NCBI GenBank assembly: GCA_002409445.1
Contig: DHNJ01000250.1
Location: 1,692 to 18,610, forward strand
DNA length: 16,919 nucleotides
Direction: 5' to 3'
Source of the DNA: Armatimonadetes bacterium UBA5419
GTDB lineage: Bacteria; Armatimonadota; UBA10988
The notes under the pieces were generated by a model, which did not search any database, was not told where the DNA came from, and was given only the letters and a program-made list of their open reading frames with translations. This document shows, piece after piece, positions 7,010-14,448 of this stretch (positions are counted from its first letter, which is position 1; each line of letters starts with the position of its first letter). A program made the position numbers and the translations under genes.

Positions 7010-9037
7010 TTGACCAACCTAGCCTGGGAAAAACTAGGGATCGTCCTGCTCGCCATGGGCATCGGTCTGGTCAGCTCGCTGCTGGCCGGGCTGGTCATCG
7101 TACCGTTCTGCCGCACCCGCATGTTCATCAGCCGCGAGAGCAAGGAGGGCGTGGCCCGCGGCCGCAAGGACATCGTGCCGATGGGCGGCGGGTTCATCAT
7201 CCTCTTCGCGGTGACCGTCGTGGTCATCGTCGGCATGGCCACCGACCAGGTCCGCCGCGGCTACGCAGGTCTGTTCGCTTTCGCCCTGTGGAGCTTCGCG
7301 GCGCTCGGCCTGCAGGACGACCTGTCCAAGGTCCGCGCCCGCGGCCTCTCCGATCGTGCCAAGCTCGTCGTCCAGTTCGGCGTCCTGGTCGTTTTCGCGA
7401 CCTTTTTCTATTGGTATGGGCAGCGGCATGTGCCCGAATCGGACTTGGGTATCCTGACCATCCCGTTCTTCGGTGAGGTTAGCATCCGGCTCGGCTACAT
7501 CGCGTTCATCATGGTCTTCATGTTCGGCGTGTCGAACGCGGTCAACTTCACCGACGGGTTCAACGGCCTGGCCGGTGGGGTGGGCGCGGTCGTCGCGCTG
7601 GCGTTCGTGGTGGTGACCTTCCTCGCTGGCCTCTCCGAGCTCGACCGTGCCGTGACCCTCGGGCGCGAGATTACGCTGACCGGCTCGCGGATGTTCTCGC
7701 TCAGCTTGATCGCCGCGGGTCTGGCCGGCGCGTTGCTGGGCTACCTGTACTTCAACTGGCGCCGCGGATCGATCTATTTTGGCGACACCGGCTCGATGGC
7801 GCTGGGTGCGTCGCTGGCCTTCCTCGCGCTGTTCGCCCGCGCCGAGGTGCTGATGCTGGTCATCGGCGGGGTCTACACCGCGGAGATGCTCTCGAGCGGC
7901 ATCCAGCGGTTGTGGGATAAGGGCATCGCCTGGGGTGCCGACCCGTTCTGGCTACGGCAGATCGAGCCCACTCTGCCGTTCGTCATGGCGCCGCTGCATC
8001 ACCACTTCGAGACCATCGCCCTGCGCGAGCAGGAGGACGCCGAGGGCAGCGTGCCGCCCGGCGCGCGCGAGGCGGTGCGCGGCCGGCTGACCAAACAGGC
8101 CTGGGTCCTGAGCCTCGGCTTCGCCGCGCTGGGCGTGGCTGGTCAGTACGCGCGCTACCGCGGCAACTGGGCGGGCTACAACTGGGCCTGCTCACTGGGC
8201 CTGCTGGCGGTCGCTGCGTTGCTGTTGCACGGCGTGGTGACGCGGCTCAAATACGACTGCTACTTCATCGCCCCCGACCGCGAGCGGCCAGAGGTGCTGA
8301 CGCTATACCGCGGGGTGCCCTGGCGGCTGTTCGGGCGGCGCTGGTTCGCGGTCTACCAGACGACGAACATCCCGCTCGACCGGCTCGGGTACCTCGAGCG
8401 GCGGACGGCGCTGTTCGCCCTGCAGACTAACCGCGTCGACGCGCGCACCGCGTTTGGCCTGTTGCACTACGGCATGGCCCAGCGCGCTAGCGGCGAGGAG
8501 CGGCGTGAACACCTGCGCGCAGCGCTGAGCTACTGGACGCAGGTGCCAACCGCGCGCTTCCGTTCAGCGGGGCGACAGGACGTGCTGCGGTATTTGGCCG
8601 TCTGTCACCGTGAGCTGGGGCGCTGGGCAAAGGCGGTCGACAGCCTTGAGGACCTCTACGCCGCGACCAACAACCGCTTCGTCCTGGCCGAGATCCGCGC
8701 CGCGATCGACGAGGCGATCTCCGAGGCCGACACAGCCTGGGGCGAGTGGCGCGAATCGAGCGGCGAAGAGGCGCGTAGCGTGGCGCTGCGGGGGCACGAG
8801 GAACTAGCGGCGATCATCCACCGGCGCATGGACCGCGCTGGCCACGTGCTGGTACGGCTGCGGCAAGAGGCCGGTGAGACGCCGGCGGCGGAGCTGGCCG
8901 CGGTGCAAGCGGAGCTCGAAGAGCTGGGCCGCGGCCTGGCGGTCGCCGAGCATCGCTGCGAGCAGTTGCGCGCGGCGGCGGGGAGCAGCGCGGTGGAACA
9001 GGTAGCGGACGAGCCGGCGGCAGCGGAAAGGGCGTAG
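7010..9037 (+). CDS. mraY: MraY (phospho-MurNAc-pentapeptide transferase) with long C-terminal extension
   Basis: The enzyme moves phospho-MurNAc-pentapeptide to undecaprenyl phosphate, making lipid I at the inner face of the membrane. Core residues are present: MGGG near 58-61, Asp103-Asp104, Asp182 in NFTDGFNGLAGG, Asp259 in FGDTGS, and the MraY-specific HHH at 330-332. I count ten core helices plus an extra one at about 392-416. MraY is usually about 320-360 residues; this one has 675. The extra ~260 residues after the last helix hold a compact segment (about 414-462: YFIAPD, LYRGVPW, VYQTTNIPLDRL), then TPR-like helices (about 480-560) and a charged coiled-coil-like tail to 660. The start is TTG 7010, with TAGGAG (6998-7003) six bases upstream and overlapping the FHA stop. 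The murG gene begins 4 bp after its stop. The tail is absent from ordinary MraY. Confidence 0.9.
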   Translation: MTNLAWEKLGIVLLAMGIGLVSSLLAGLVIVPFCRTRMFISRESKEGVARGRKDIVPMGGGFIILFAVTVVVIVGMATDQVRRGYAGLFAFALWSFAALGLQDDLSKVRARGLSDRAKLVVQFGVLVVFATFFYWYGQRHVPESDLGILTIPFFGEVSIRLGYIAFIMVFMFGVSNAVNFTDGFNGLAGGVGAVVALAFVVVTFLAGLSELDRAVTLGREITLTGSRMFSLSLIAAGLAGALLGYLYFNWRRGSIYFGDTGSMALGASLAFLALFARAEVLMLVIGGVYTAEMLSSGIQRLWDKGIAWGADPFWLRQIEPTLPFVMAPLHHHFETIALREQEDAEGSVPPGAREAVRGRLTKQAWVLSLGFAALGVAGQYARYRGNWAGYNWACSLGLLAVAALLLHGVVTRLKYDCYFIAPDRERPEVLTLYRGVPWRLFGRRWFAVYQTTNIPLDRLGYLERRTALFALQTNRVDARTAFGLLHYGMAQRASGEERREHLRAALSYWTQVPTARFRSAGRQDVLRYLAVCHRELGRWAKAVDSLEDLYAATNNRFVLAEIRAAIDEAISEADTAWGEWRESSGEEARSVALRGHEELAAIIHRRMDRAGHVLVRLRQEAGETPAAELAAVQAELEELGRGLAVAEHRCEQLRAAAGSSAVEQVADEPAAAERA

Positions 9038-9041
9038 CGAG

Positions 9042-10154
9042 GTGCGTGTTCTTTTGGTTGGCGGCCGCAGCGGTGGCCATATCTATGCCCTCGTGGCCGT
9101 CGCTAGTGTGCTGCAGGCCCGCGCGCCCGAGACGGACCTGCTCTTCGTCGGCGAGGCCGGGCGCATGGAGGAGGATTTCGTCCCGCGCGCCGGCTACCGC
9201 CTACGCACGCTGGCCATGCCCGCGGCCACCGGCACGGCCGCGCGGCTGCTCGCGCTGCCCCAGTGGTACCGCCTCTACCGCCAGGCGCTGGCCATCCTCC
9301 GCGAGTTCAAGCCCGACGTGGTCATCGGCAGTGGCGGGCAGGTCTGCCTGCCGGTCTTCCTCGCTGCGCACCGCGCACGGGTACCCAGTGTCCTGCTCGA
9401 GGCCAATGCCATCCCCGGCTGGTCGGTCCGCCTGGCCTGCCGCTGGGCGCGGCCCCAGGTCGTTGGGCTGCTGTTTCCCGGCGCCGCCCACCGCCTGCCC
9501 GCCGGCCAAAGGGTCGAGGCCGTCGGCTATCCGTTGCGCCCCGAAATCCTGGACACGACGCGCGCCGAAGGCGTGCGCGCGCTGGAGCTTGACCCCGCGC
9601 GGCGGACGCTGCTGGTCTTCGGCGGCAGCCAGGGCTCGGCCCACCTCAATGACGTACTGATCGACTGGCTGCGGCGGGCGAGCGCTGCGCCGCCGGCCTG
9701 GGTCGACGACTGGCAGATCGTCCATCTAGGCGGCTGGGTCAACGCGCCGAGCGCCGAGCCGGACCTGCAGGCGCCGCTGCCGTACCACTATCTGCCGTAC
9801 CTGCACGAGATGCACTACGCGCTGGCTGCCGCCGACCTGGTCGTCGGCCGCGCGGGCGCCACCTCGCTAGCGGAACTGACCGCGCTGGGCCTGCCCGCGG
9901 TGGTTGTACCGCTCGAGGGCCTGGCCGACAACCACCAGGTCCACAACGCGACCTGGGTCGGCGAGGCTGGCGCGGCACGGGTCATCCCCGATGCGCGGTT
10001 CACCGTTGATGGCTTGGCGGCGGTGCTCGATGAGCTGTGCGGTGACCCGGCGCGGCTGCAGGCCCTGGCCGACGTCAGCGCGAGCCTGGGCCGGCCGGAT
10101 AGCGCCGAACGGGTGGCCGACTTAGCACAGGCGCTGGTGGGAGGCGGCCGATGA
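9042..10154 (+). CDS. murG: MurG, lipid II-forming GlcNAc transferase
   Basis: The 370-residue GT28 enzyme adds GlcNAc from UDP-GlcNAc to lipid I on the cytoplasmic face, giving lipid II. Family marks are GGxxGGH at 7-13, GSGG at 96-99, a LEANAIPG segment near 119-126 equivalent to HEQN, GGSQGS at 194-199, RAGATSLAE at 270-278 and NHQ at 297-299. The N-terminal loop is unusual: it reads GRSGGH where MurG normally has GGTGGH, and the Pro that follows in most members is Ala. GTG 9042 follows the mraY stop by 4 bp, and the 3' end overlaps the next gene by 4 bp (ATGA), pointing to translational coupling. Context next to MraY supports MurG over other GT28 enzymes. Confidence 0.9.
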   Translation: MRVLLVGGRSGGHIYALVAVASVLQARAPETDLLFVGEAGRMEEDFVPRAGYRLRTLAMPAATGTAARLLALPQWYRLYRQALAILREFKPDVVIGSGGQVCLPVFLAAHRARVPSVLLEANAIPGWSVRLACRWARPQVVGLLFPGAAHRLPAGQRVEAVGYPLRPEILDTTRAEGVRALELDPARRTLLVFGGSQGSAHLNDVLIDWLRRASAAPPAWVDDWQIVHLGGWVNAPSAEPDLQAPLPYHYLPYLHEMHYALAAADLVVGRAGATSLAELTALGLPAVVVPLEGLADNHQVHNATWVGEAGAARVIPDARFTVDGLAAVLDELCGDPARLQALADVSASLGRPDSAERVADLAQALVGGGR

Positions 10155-11158
10155 CCCAACGTGAGCAGTTTCTAGCCGCCCTGGCGGGTTGGGGCTTCGA
10201 CCCCGAGACTTGCCAGCGGCTGACCGGCGATGTCTCCCCCCGCCACTACTACCGCCTGCCGCGGCCCGAGGGCGGCACCGCGGTGGTCATGGTGACCCCG
10301 CTCGAGCGGCGCAGCCAGCTGGACGATTGGCTGGCGGTCGGTGCCTGGCTGGCCCAGCACGGCGTGGCCGTGCCCGAGGTCTACCGCCAGGATGACGAGC
10401 ACGGGGTGCTGCTGATCGAGGATGCGGGCGATGGCCTGCTGACCACGGTGGCCGACGACGACGTAGCGGACGAGTGGTACCGTGGCACGCTGGACCGGCT
10501 TGCCAGCCTCGAGCGCGCGGCGGCCGCTGACGAGCCGGCGGCCAGCCCGGCGCACCGCCGCATCCTCACCGAGGAGCGCACGCACTGGGAGCTGCGGCGC
10601 TTCCGGAAGGTGGTCGCGGCCTCCGTCGCCGACTTGGACAACGACGAGCTCGAGGGCTGGAAGGAGGGCGAGGACGCGGTGGTCCGGGCCCTGGCCGATG
10701 CGCCGAGAGTTTGGATGCATCGGGACTTGCACGCGCGCAATGTGCTGGTCAACGGCGAGCGCTCGGTCTGGATCGACTACCAGGACGCGATGCTCGGGCC
10801 GTGGCTGTACGACGCCGTATCGCTGCTGTTCGACCCGTACGCGGCGCTGAGTCCGGCCCGGCGCGAGCGGCTGCGACGCCATTACCTTGCGGTCTCGACG
10901 CCGCCCGACCGCGAGACGATCGACGACGATGCGCTCTGGTGGCTCTGCGCGGTGCAGCGGTTGGTCCACTGCGTTGCCTGCTACGTGTACGTCTGCGAGC
11001 ACAACGACAACAGCGCCTATCTGAAGTACCTGCCGTATGCGATCGAACAACTGCGTGAGGCGTTCGAACGCTGCTCATTGGCGGCGCCCTTGGGCCAGAT
11101 CATGGCCTCGCGCTGGACCCTGCTTGCCGACCGCTGGTGCCGACATGGCACGACCTGA
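10151..11158 (+). CDS. amgK: AmgK-like N-acetylmuramate/GlcNAc anomeric kinase
   Basis: The 335-residue protein belongs to the aminoglycoside-phosphotransferase fold. It matches the AmgK branch in its opening (TGDVSPRHYYRL, 25-36, like the AmgK GDASFRRYFR), in a VVMVTP strand (45-50) where many kinases have a lysine, and in the Brenner motif HRDLHARN (190-197) with IDYQDAMLGPW (208-218) carrying metal-binding Asp209. Known AmgK enzymes phosphorylate MurNAc or GlcNAc at C1 to feed MurU. The reading frame starts in a 4-bp overlap with murG and runs 14 bp into the Fem gene. A MurU-like gene two positions on strengthens the call. A kinase for a different sugar is the main alternative. Confidence 0.8.
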   Translation: MTQREQFLAALAGWGFDPETCQRLTGDVSPRHYYRLPRPEGGTAVVMVTPLERRSQLDDWLAVGAWLAQHGVAVPEVYRQDDEHGVLLIEDAGDGLLTTVADDDVADEWYRGTLDRLASLERAAAADEPAASPAHRRILTEERTHWELRRFRKVVAASVADLDNDELEGWKEGEDAVVRALADAPRVWMHRDLHARNVLVNGERSVWIDYQDAMLGPWLYDAVSLLFDPYAALSPARRERLRRHYLAVSTPPDRETIDDDALWWLCAVQRLVHCVACYVYVCEHNDNSAYLKYLPYAIEQLREAFERCSLAAPLGQIMASRWTLLADRWCRHGTT

Positions 11159-12215
11159 ATACCAGTTGCGTGAACTCACCGTCGGGCAGCGTGACGAGTG
11201 GGACCGGTTTGCCGCGGCGCACCCGCTGGGCGACTTCGCCCAGGCCTGGGACTGGGGCGAGCTGAAGGCCGATGGCGAGTGGCGGGCGCACCGGCTGGGC
11301 TTGTACCAGGACGACGCCTTGGTCGCAGGTGCTCAGGTCCTCGTGCGTGACCTGCCCTGGGGCGCGGGCCGGCTGGCCTACGCCTCGCGCGGGCCGCTGG
11401 TCGACCTGACCACTACCGACGCCGCCCCGCAGCGCGCCGCCTTGTTCGATGAGCTCGAGCATTGGTGCCGGGCGCGCGGCGCCCTGTGCCTAAAGGTCGA
11501 TCCTTGCGTCACTGGTGAGGCGGAGGTGTACTTGCGGCGCTGCGGCGTCATCCCCGCACCGGTCGACGACCCGGACTTCGGCGGTACCCAGCCCAAGTAC
11601 GTCATGCGCCTGGACCTCAGCCCCGGACTCGACGATGTCTTTGCCAACTTCAAGGCCGACGTGCGCAACCGCGTACGCAAGGCCGGCCGGCGTGGCGTGA
11701 CCGTGCGCCGCGGCGAGTCCGAGGCGGATTGGCGCGCCTGGTACGCGTTGTTGCAGGAGACGGCCACACGCCAGCAGTTCCGCGTGCGCGCGTACAGCTA
11801 TTTCGACGGCCTCCGTCGCCACCTGACTGGCGCGTGCGAGGCCTGGCTACTGCTCGCTGAGCGCGAGGCGCGGCTGGTCGGCGGGATCCTCTGCGTGCGC
11901 TTCGGGCCAACGGTCTGGTACCTGTATGGCGCGATGAACGACGAGGGCCGCAACCACTACAGCGGCTACGTCTTGCAATGGGACGCGATGCAGCGGACCG
12001 TCGAGGCGGGCGGGACGGTCTACGACTTCCGTGGGGTCGGCCCGTTCGACCAGCCCGATGGCCCGCACTACGGCCTGAACCGCTTCAAGAGCGGCTTCAG
12101 CCCGGCCGAGGTCGAGTGGGTCGGCGAGTGGGACCTGGTCCTCAGCCCGCTGCGCTACCGTTTGTTCAATTGGGCCATGGCGCAGCGCAGCCGACGGGGA
12201 CGGCGCGGGCGATGA
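11145..12215 (+). CDS. Fem-family (FemX/MurM-like) peptidoglycan bridge aminoacyltransferase
   Basis: I start at ATG 11145, which overlaps the kinase gene by 14 bp; an upstream extension would lie wholly inside that gene. The 356-residue product has two GNAT-like halves. Family signatures include GDFAQAWDWGELK (29-41), YASRGPLV (79-86), VRNRVRKAGRRGV (173-185), WYLYGAMNDEGRNHYSGY (258-275), YDFRGVGP (293-300) and LNRFKSGF (311-318). Fem enzymes use aminoacyl-tRNA to add Gly, Ala or Ser to the lipid II stem peptide on the cytoplasmic side. This implies a branched or bridged peptidoglycan here, though the amino acid cannot be read. The helical arm that binds tRNA in FemA/FemX is not obvious, so other peptidoglycan-linked transfers remain possible. 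Confidence 0.85.
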   Translation: MARPEYQLRELTVGQRDEWDRFAAAHPLGDFAQAWDWGELKADGEWRAHRLGLYQDDALVAGAQVLVRDLPWGAGRLAYASRGPLVDLTTTDAAPQRAALFDELEHWCRARGALCLKVDPCVTGEAEVYLRRCGVIPAPVDDPDFGGTQPKYVMRLDLSPGLDDVFANFKADVRNRVRKAGRRGVTVRRGESEADWRAWYALLQETATRQQFRVRAYSYFDGLRRHLTGACEAWLLLAEREARLVGGILCVRFGPTVWYLYGAMNDEGRNHYSGYVLQWDAMQRTVEAGGTVYDFRGVGPFDQPDGPHYGLNRFKSGFSPAEVEWVGEWDLVLSPLRYRLFNWAMAQRSRRGRRGR

Positions 12216-13168
12216 GCCTTGCCGAGCAGGTGCGGCCCCTGCTCCTGGCCGCAGGCCTGGGCACGCGCCTACGGCCGCTGACCCTGCACCAGCCCAAGCC
12301 CCTGGTCCGCGTCTGTGGGCGGCCGGTGATCGACCCGTTGCTCGATCTGCTCGCCGCCGCGGGCTGCACCGACGTGGGCCTCAACACACATTGGCAAGCG
12401 GCCGCGCTGCAGGCGCACGTGGGCGACGGCCGCGCCTGGGGCCTGCGGTTGGACTGTCGCCACGAGCCAACGCTGCTGGGCGGGGCGGGCACGCTGCGCG
12501 CGTTCGCCGACTTCCTGGGCGACCAGACGGCGCTGGTCCTCAACGCCGACTCGGTGCTGTTGCCGAACTTCGAGGCACTGCTCGCCGAGCACCGGGCCGC
12601 GGGCGCAGTGCTGTCGCTGCTCTGCACGGAGTTCGTCGGCCCGCTCAAGCGCGGCGCGGCCTGGGACGAGGCAGGCTGGCTGCGGGGCATCCGCAACTGG
12701 GGCCTAGACGACCCGCGCGCCACCCACCGCGGCCTGTTCGCCGGGCTGCACCTGGTCGAGCCGGTGGTCTGGCAGGAGTTCGTCGCGGCCGAGGGGCCGA
12801 CCAACCTGGTCACCGACGTCATCCCCGCCCTGGCGGCGGCCGGTTTGCCCGTACGCGTCCTGCGTTACGACGGCCCCTTTGCCGATATCGGCGATCTGGC
12901 GGGTCTCTACCAGGCGCAGGCGCTGGTCTTGGCGCGGCGGCTGACGGCATTTCTGCAACCGGCGGAGGAGGTGGCGCCTGGGGTCTGGGTCGAGCCGGGG
13001 GCGCGGTTGGCAGGGACCGTCGAGCCACCGGTGTATCTGGCTGGCGGGGCGGACGTCGAGGCGGGTGCGCGGGTCGGGCCGTACGCGGTCCTGTGGCCTG
13101 GCGCGCGGCTGGCGGCGGGCGAGCAGTTGGCTTGGGGCCAAGATCTGGGAGTGGCGGTCGATGGGTAG
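12212..13168 (+). CDS. murU: MurU-like sugar-1-phosphate nucleotidyltransferase with left-handed beta-helix tail
   Basis: The 318-residue protein starts in an ATGA overlap with the Fem gene. The N-terminal Rossmann-like domain has the pyrophosphorylase signature LLAAGLGTRLRPLT..QPKP (11-30), LLGGAGTL at 88-95, metal-binding Asp113 in NADS, and FADIGD at 223-228. This matches MurU (MurNAc-1-P uridylyltransferase) and related GlcNAc-1-P or mannose-1-P enzymes. MurU itself is about 220-230 residues. Here residues about 255-310 add hexapeptide-type turns (GVWVEPGARL, YLAGGADVEAGARVGPYAVLWPGARL), a short left-handed beta-helix as in larger nucleotidyltransferases. The AmgK-like gene just upstream makes UDP-MurNAc formation the best guess, bypassing MurA/MurB. 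GDP-mannose or UDP-GlcNAc synthesis cannot be excluded. Confidence 0.72.
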   Translation: MSLAEQVRPLLLAAGLGTRLRPLTLHQPKPLVRVCGRPVIDPLLDLLAAAGCTDVGLNTHWQAAALQAHVGDGRAWGLRLDCRHEPTLLGGAGTLRAFADFLGDQTALVLNADSVLLPNFEALLAEHRAAGAVLSLLCTEFVGPLKRGAAWDEAGWLRGIRNWGLDDPRATHRGLFAGLHLVEPVVWQEFVAAEGPTNLVTDVIPALAAAGLPVRVLRYDGPFADIGDLAGLYQAQALVLARRLTAFLQPAEEVAPGVWVEPGARLAGTVEPPVYLAGGADVEAGARVGPYAVLWPGARLAAGEQLAWGQDLGVAVDG

Positions 13169-14435
13169 TGTGCAGCCGTGGCCAACGATGTGGCGGGTGC
13201 GCCAGCAGTTTGGCGGCACCCCGGTGACCGACCTGCCGGCGGCGACGCGCGCGGCCCTGGCCGAGCTGGACCTGGCCGGCCGAGTCCGCCCCGGCATGCG
13301 CGTGGTGCTGACCGCGGGCAGCCGTGGCATCCGCGACGTGGTGCCGGTGCTCGCCGCGGCCATCGCCGAGCTGCGCCGACTCGGCGCGGAGCCGCTGGTG
13401 GTGCCGGCGATGGGCTCGCACGGGGGCGCCAGCGCCGAGGGGCAGGCGGCTCTGCTGGCCGGCTACGGGGTGACCGAGTCCGCGCTCGGCGCGCCGGTGG
13501 TCTCGCAGCCGGAGGTGGTCGAGCTGGGCCAGACGGCCGGCGGCGTGCCGCTGTTCGCTGACCGCCTGGCGGCCGAGGCGGACAGGCTGCTGGTGGTCAA
13601 CCGGGTCAAGCCACACACGGATTTCGTCGGCGAACTGGAGAGCGGGCCGAACAAGATGCTAGCCCTGGGCCTAGGCAAGTGGCACAGCGCTCGCGCCTGC
13701 CACAGCTGGTTCTGTCTGCGGGGCTACGATGCCGTGCTCCGCGAGGTTGGCGCGGCACTGTGGGCCAAGCTACCGGTGCTTGGTGGGCTGGGCTTGGTCG
13801 AGAATGGACACCAGCAGACCGTCCGCGTGGGCGCGCTGCGGCCGGGCCAGGAGCAGGCGGACGAGGCCGGGTTGCTGGCCGAGGCGCGCGCGGTGTTCGG
13901 TTACCTGCCGTTCGAGCGGCTGCATGTGCTGCTGCTGGACTGGCTGGGCAAGGACATCTCGGGCAGTGGGATGGACCCGAACGTGACCGGCGCGGACGTC
14001 TGCCGTCTGCACAGCCGGCGCGAGCGGCCGTTCATCTGGCGCATCGGCGTGCGCGGCTTGACCGCGGCTAGCGCGGGTAACGCGACCGGGCTGGGGCAGG
14101 CCGATTACGCGCTGCGGCGCTGCGTGGAGGCGGTCGACTGGCCCGCGACGTACACCAACACAGTCGCCGCGGCGTCGCCCGAGGGGGCGCGCTGCCCGGT
14201 GACCTTCGACAACGATCAACAGTTGTTAGCCGCGGCCTTCAGCACCTCGGGCCCGGAGCCGGCGGCGGCTAAGCGGCTGGTCTGGGCGCGCGACACGCTG
14301 GCGGTCGATGATCTATTGGTTAGCGAGGCGTTGGTCGAGGAGGCGCGGGCGCACCCGGCGGTAATCAGTGTGGCGCCTTGGGCGCCCGGCCTGGTGTTCG
14401 ACGACCGGGGCCTGCTCGATAGTCCGTGGCGCTAA
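13161..14435 (+). CDS. LarA-like protein (nickel-pincer lactate racemase family)
   Basis: ATG 13161 with GGGAG (13147-13151) nine bases upstream is my start; it overlaps the murU end by 8 bp. The 424-residue protein belongs to the LarA/DUF2088 superfamily, whose founder racemises lactate with a nickel-pincer nucleotide bound to Lys. Candidates for the key LarA residues (H108, H174, K184, H200) are His87 in GSHGG, His152 in VKPHTDF, Lys165 in GPNKML and His181. The spacings 87-152 and 165-181 agree closely with 108-174 and 184-200. The C-terminal half (LDWLGKDISGSGMDPN near 246-261) differs from true LarA, so it may act on another 2-hydroxy acid. No LarB/C/E cofactor genes are in the window. 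As the last gene of the operon it could supply or recycle D-lactate for the wall; that is inference. Confidence 0.75.
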   Translation: MGSVQPWPTMWRVRQQFGGTPVTDLPAATRAALAELDLAGRVRPGMRVVLTAGSRGIRDVVPVLAAAIAELRRLGAEPLVVPAMGSHGGASAEGQAALLAGYGVTESALGAPVVSQPEVVELGQTAGGVPLFADRLAAEADRLLVVNRVKPHTDFVGELESGPNKMLALGLGKWHSARACHSWFCLRGYDAVLREVGAALWAKLPVLGGLGLVENGHQQTVRVGALRPGQEQADEAGLLAEARAVFGYLPFERLHVLLLDWLGKDISGSGMDPNVTGADVCRLHSRRERPFIWRIGVRGLTAASAGNATGLGQADYALRRCVEAVDWPATYTNTVAAASPEGARCPVTFDNDQQLLAAAFSTSGPEPAAAKRLVWARDTLAVDDLLVSEALVEEARAHPAVISVAPWAPGLVFDDRGLLDSPWR

Positions 14436-14448
14436 CGCGGCCTAGCGC
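14429..14448. terminator. Small inverted repeat between convergent genes
   Basis: GCGCTA (14429-14434) pairs with TAGCGC (14443-14448) around an 8-base loop. It includes the TAA of the LarA-like gene and overlaps the stop codon of the response-regulator gene. It could act in both directions. The stem is only 6 bp and no U-run follows, so intrinsic termination is doubtful. Confidence 0.25.

Noticed and set aside
11037..11144. Longer N-terminus for the Fem-type transferase
   Set aside because: Lies fully inside the kinase gene; the Fem similarity begins just after ATG 11145.
13065..13160. Longer N-terminus for the LarA-like protein
   Set aside because: Lies within the murU-like coding end; ATG 13161 has a suitable ribosome binding site.
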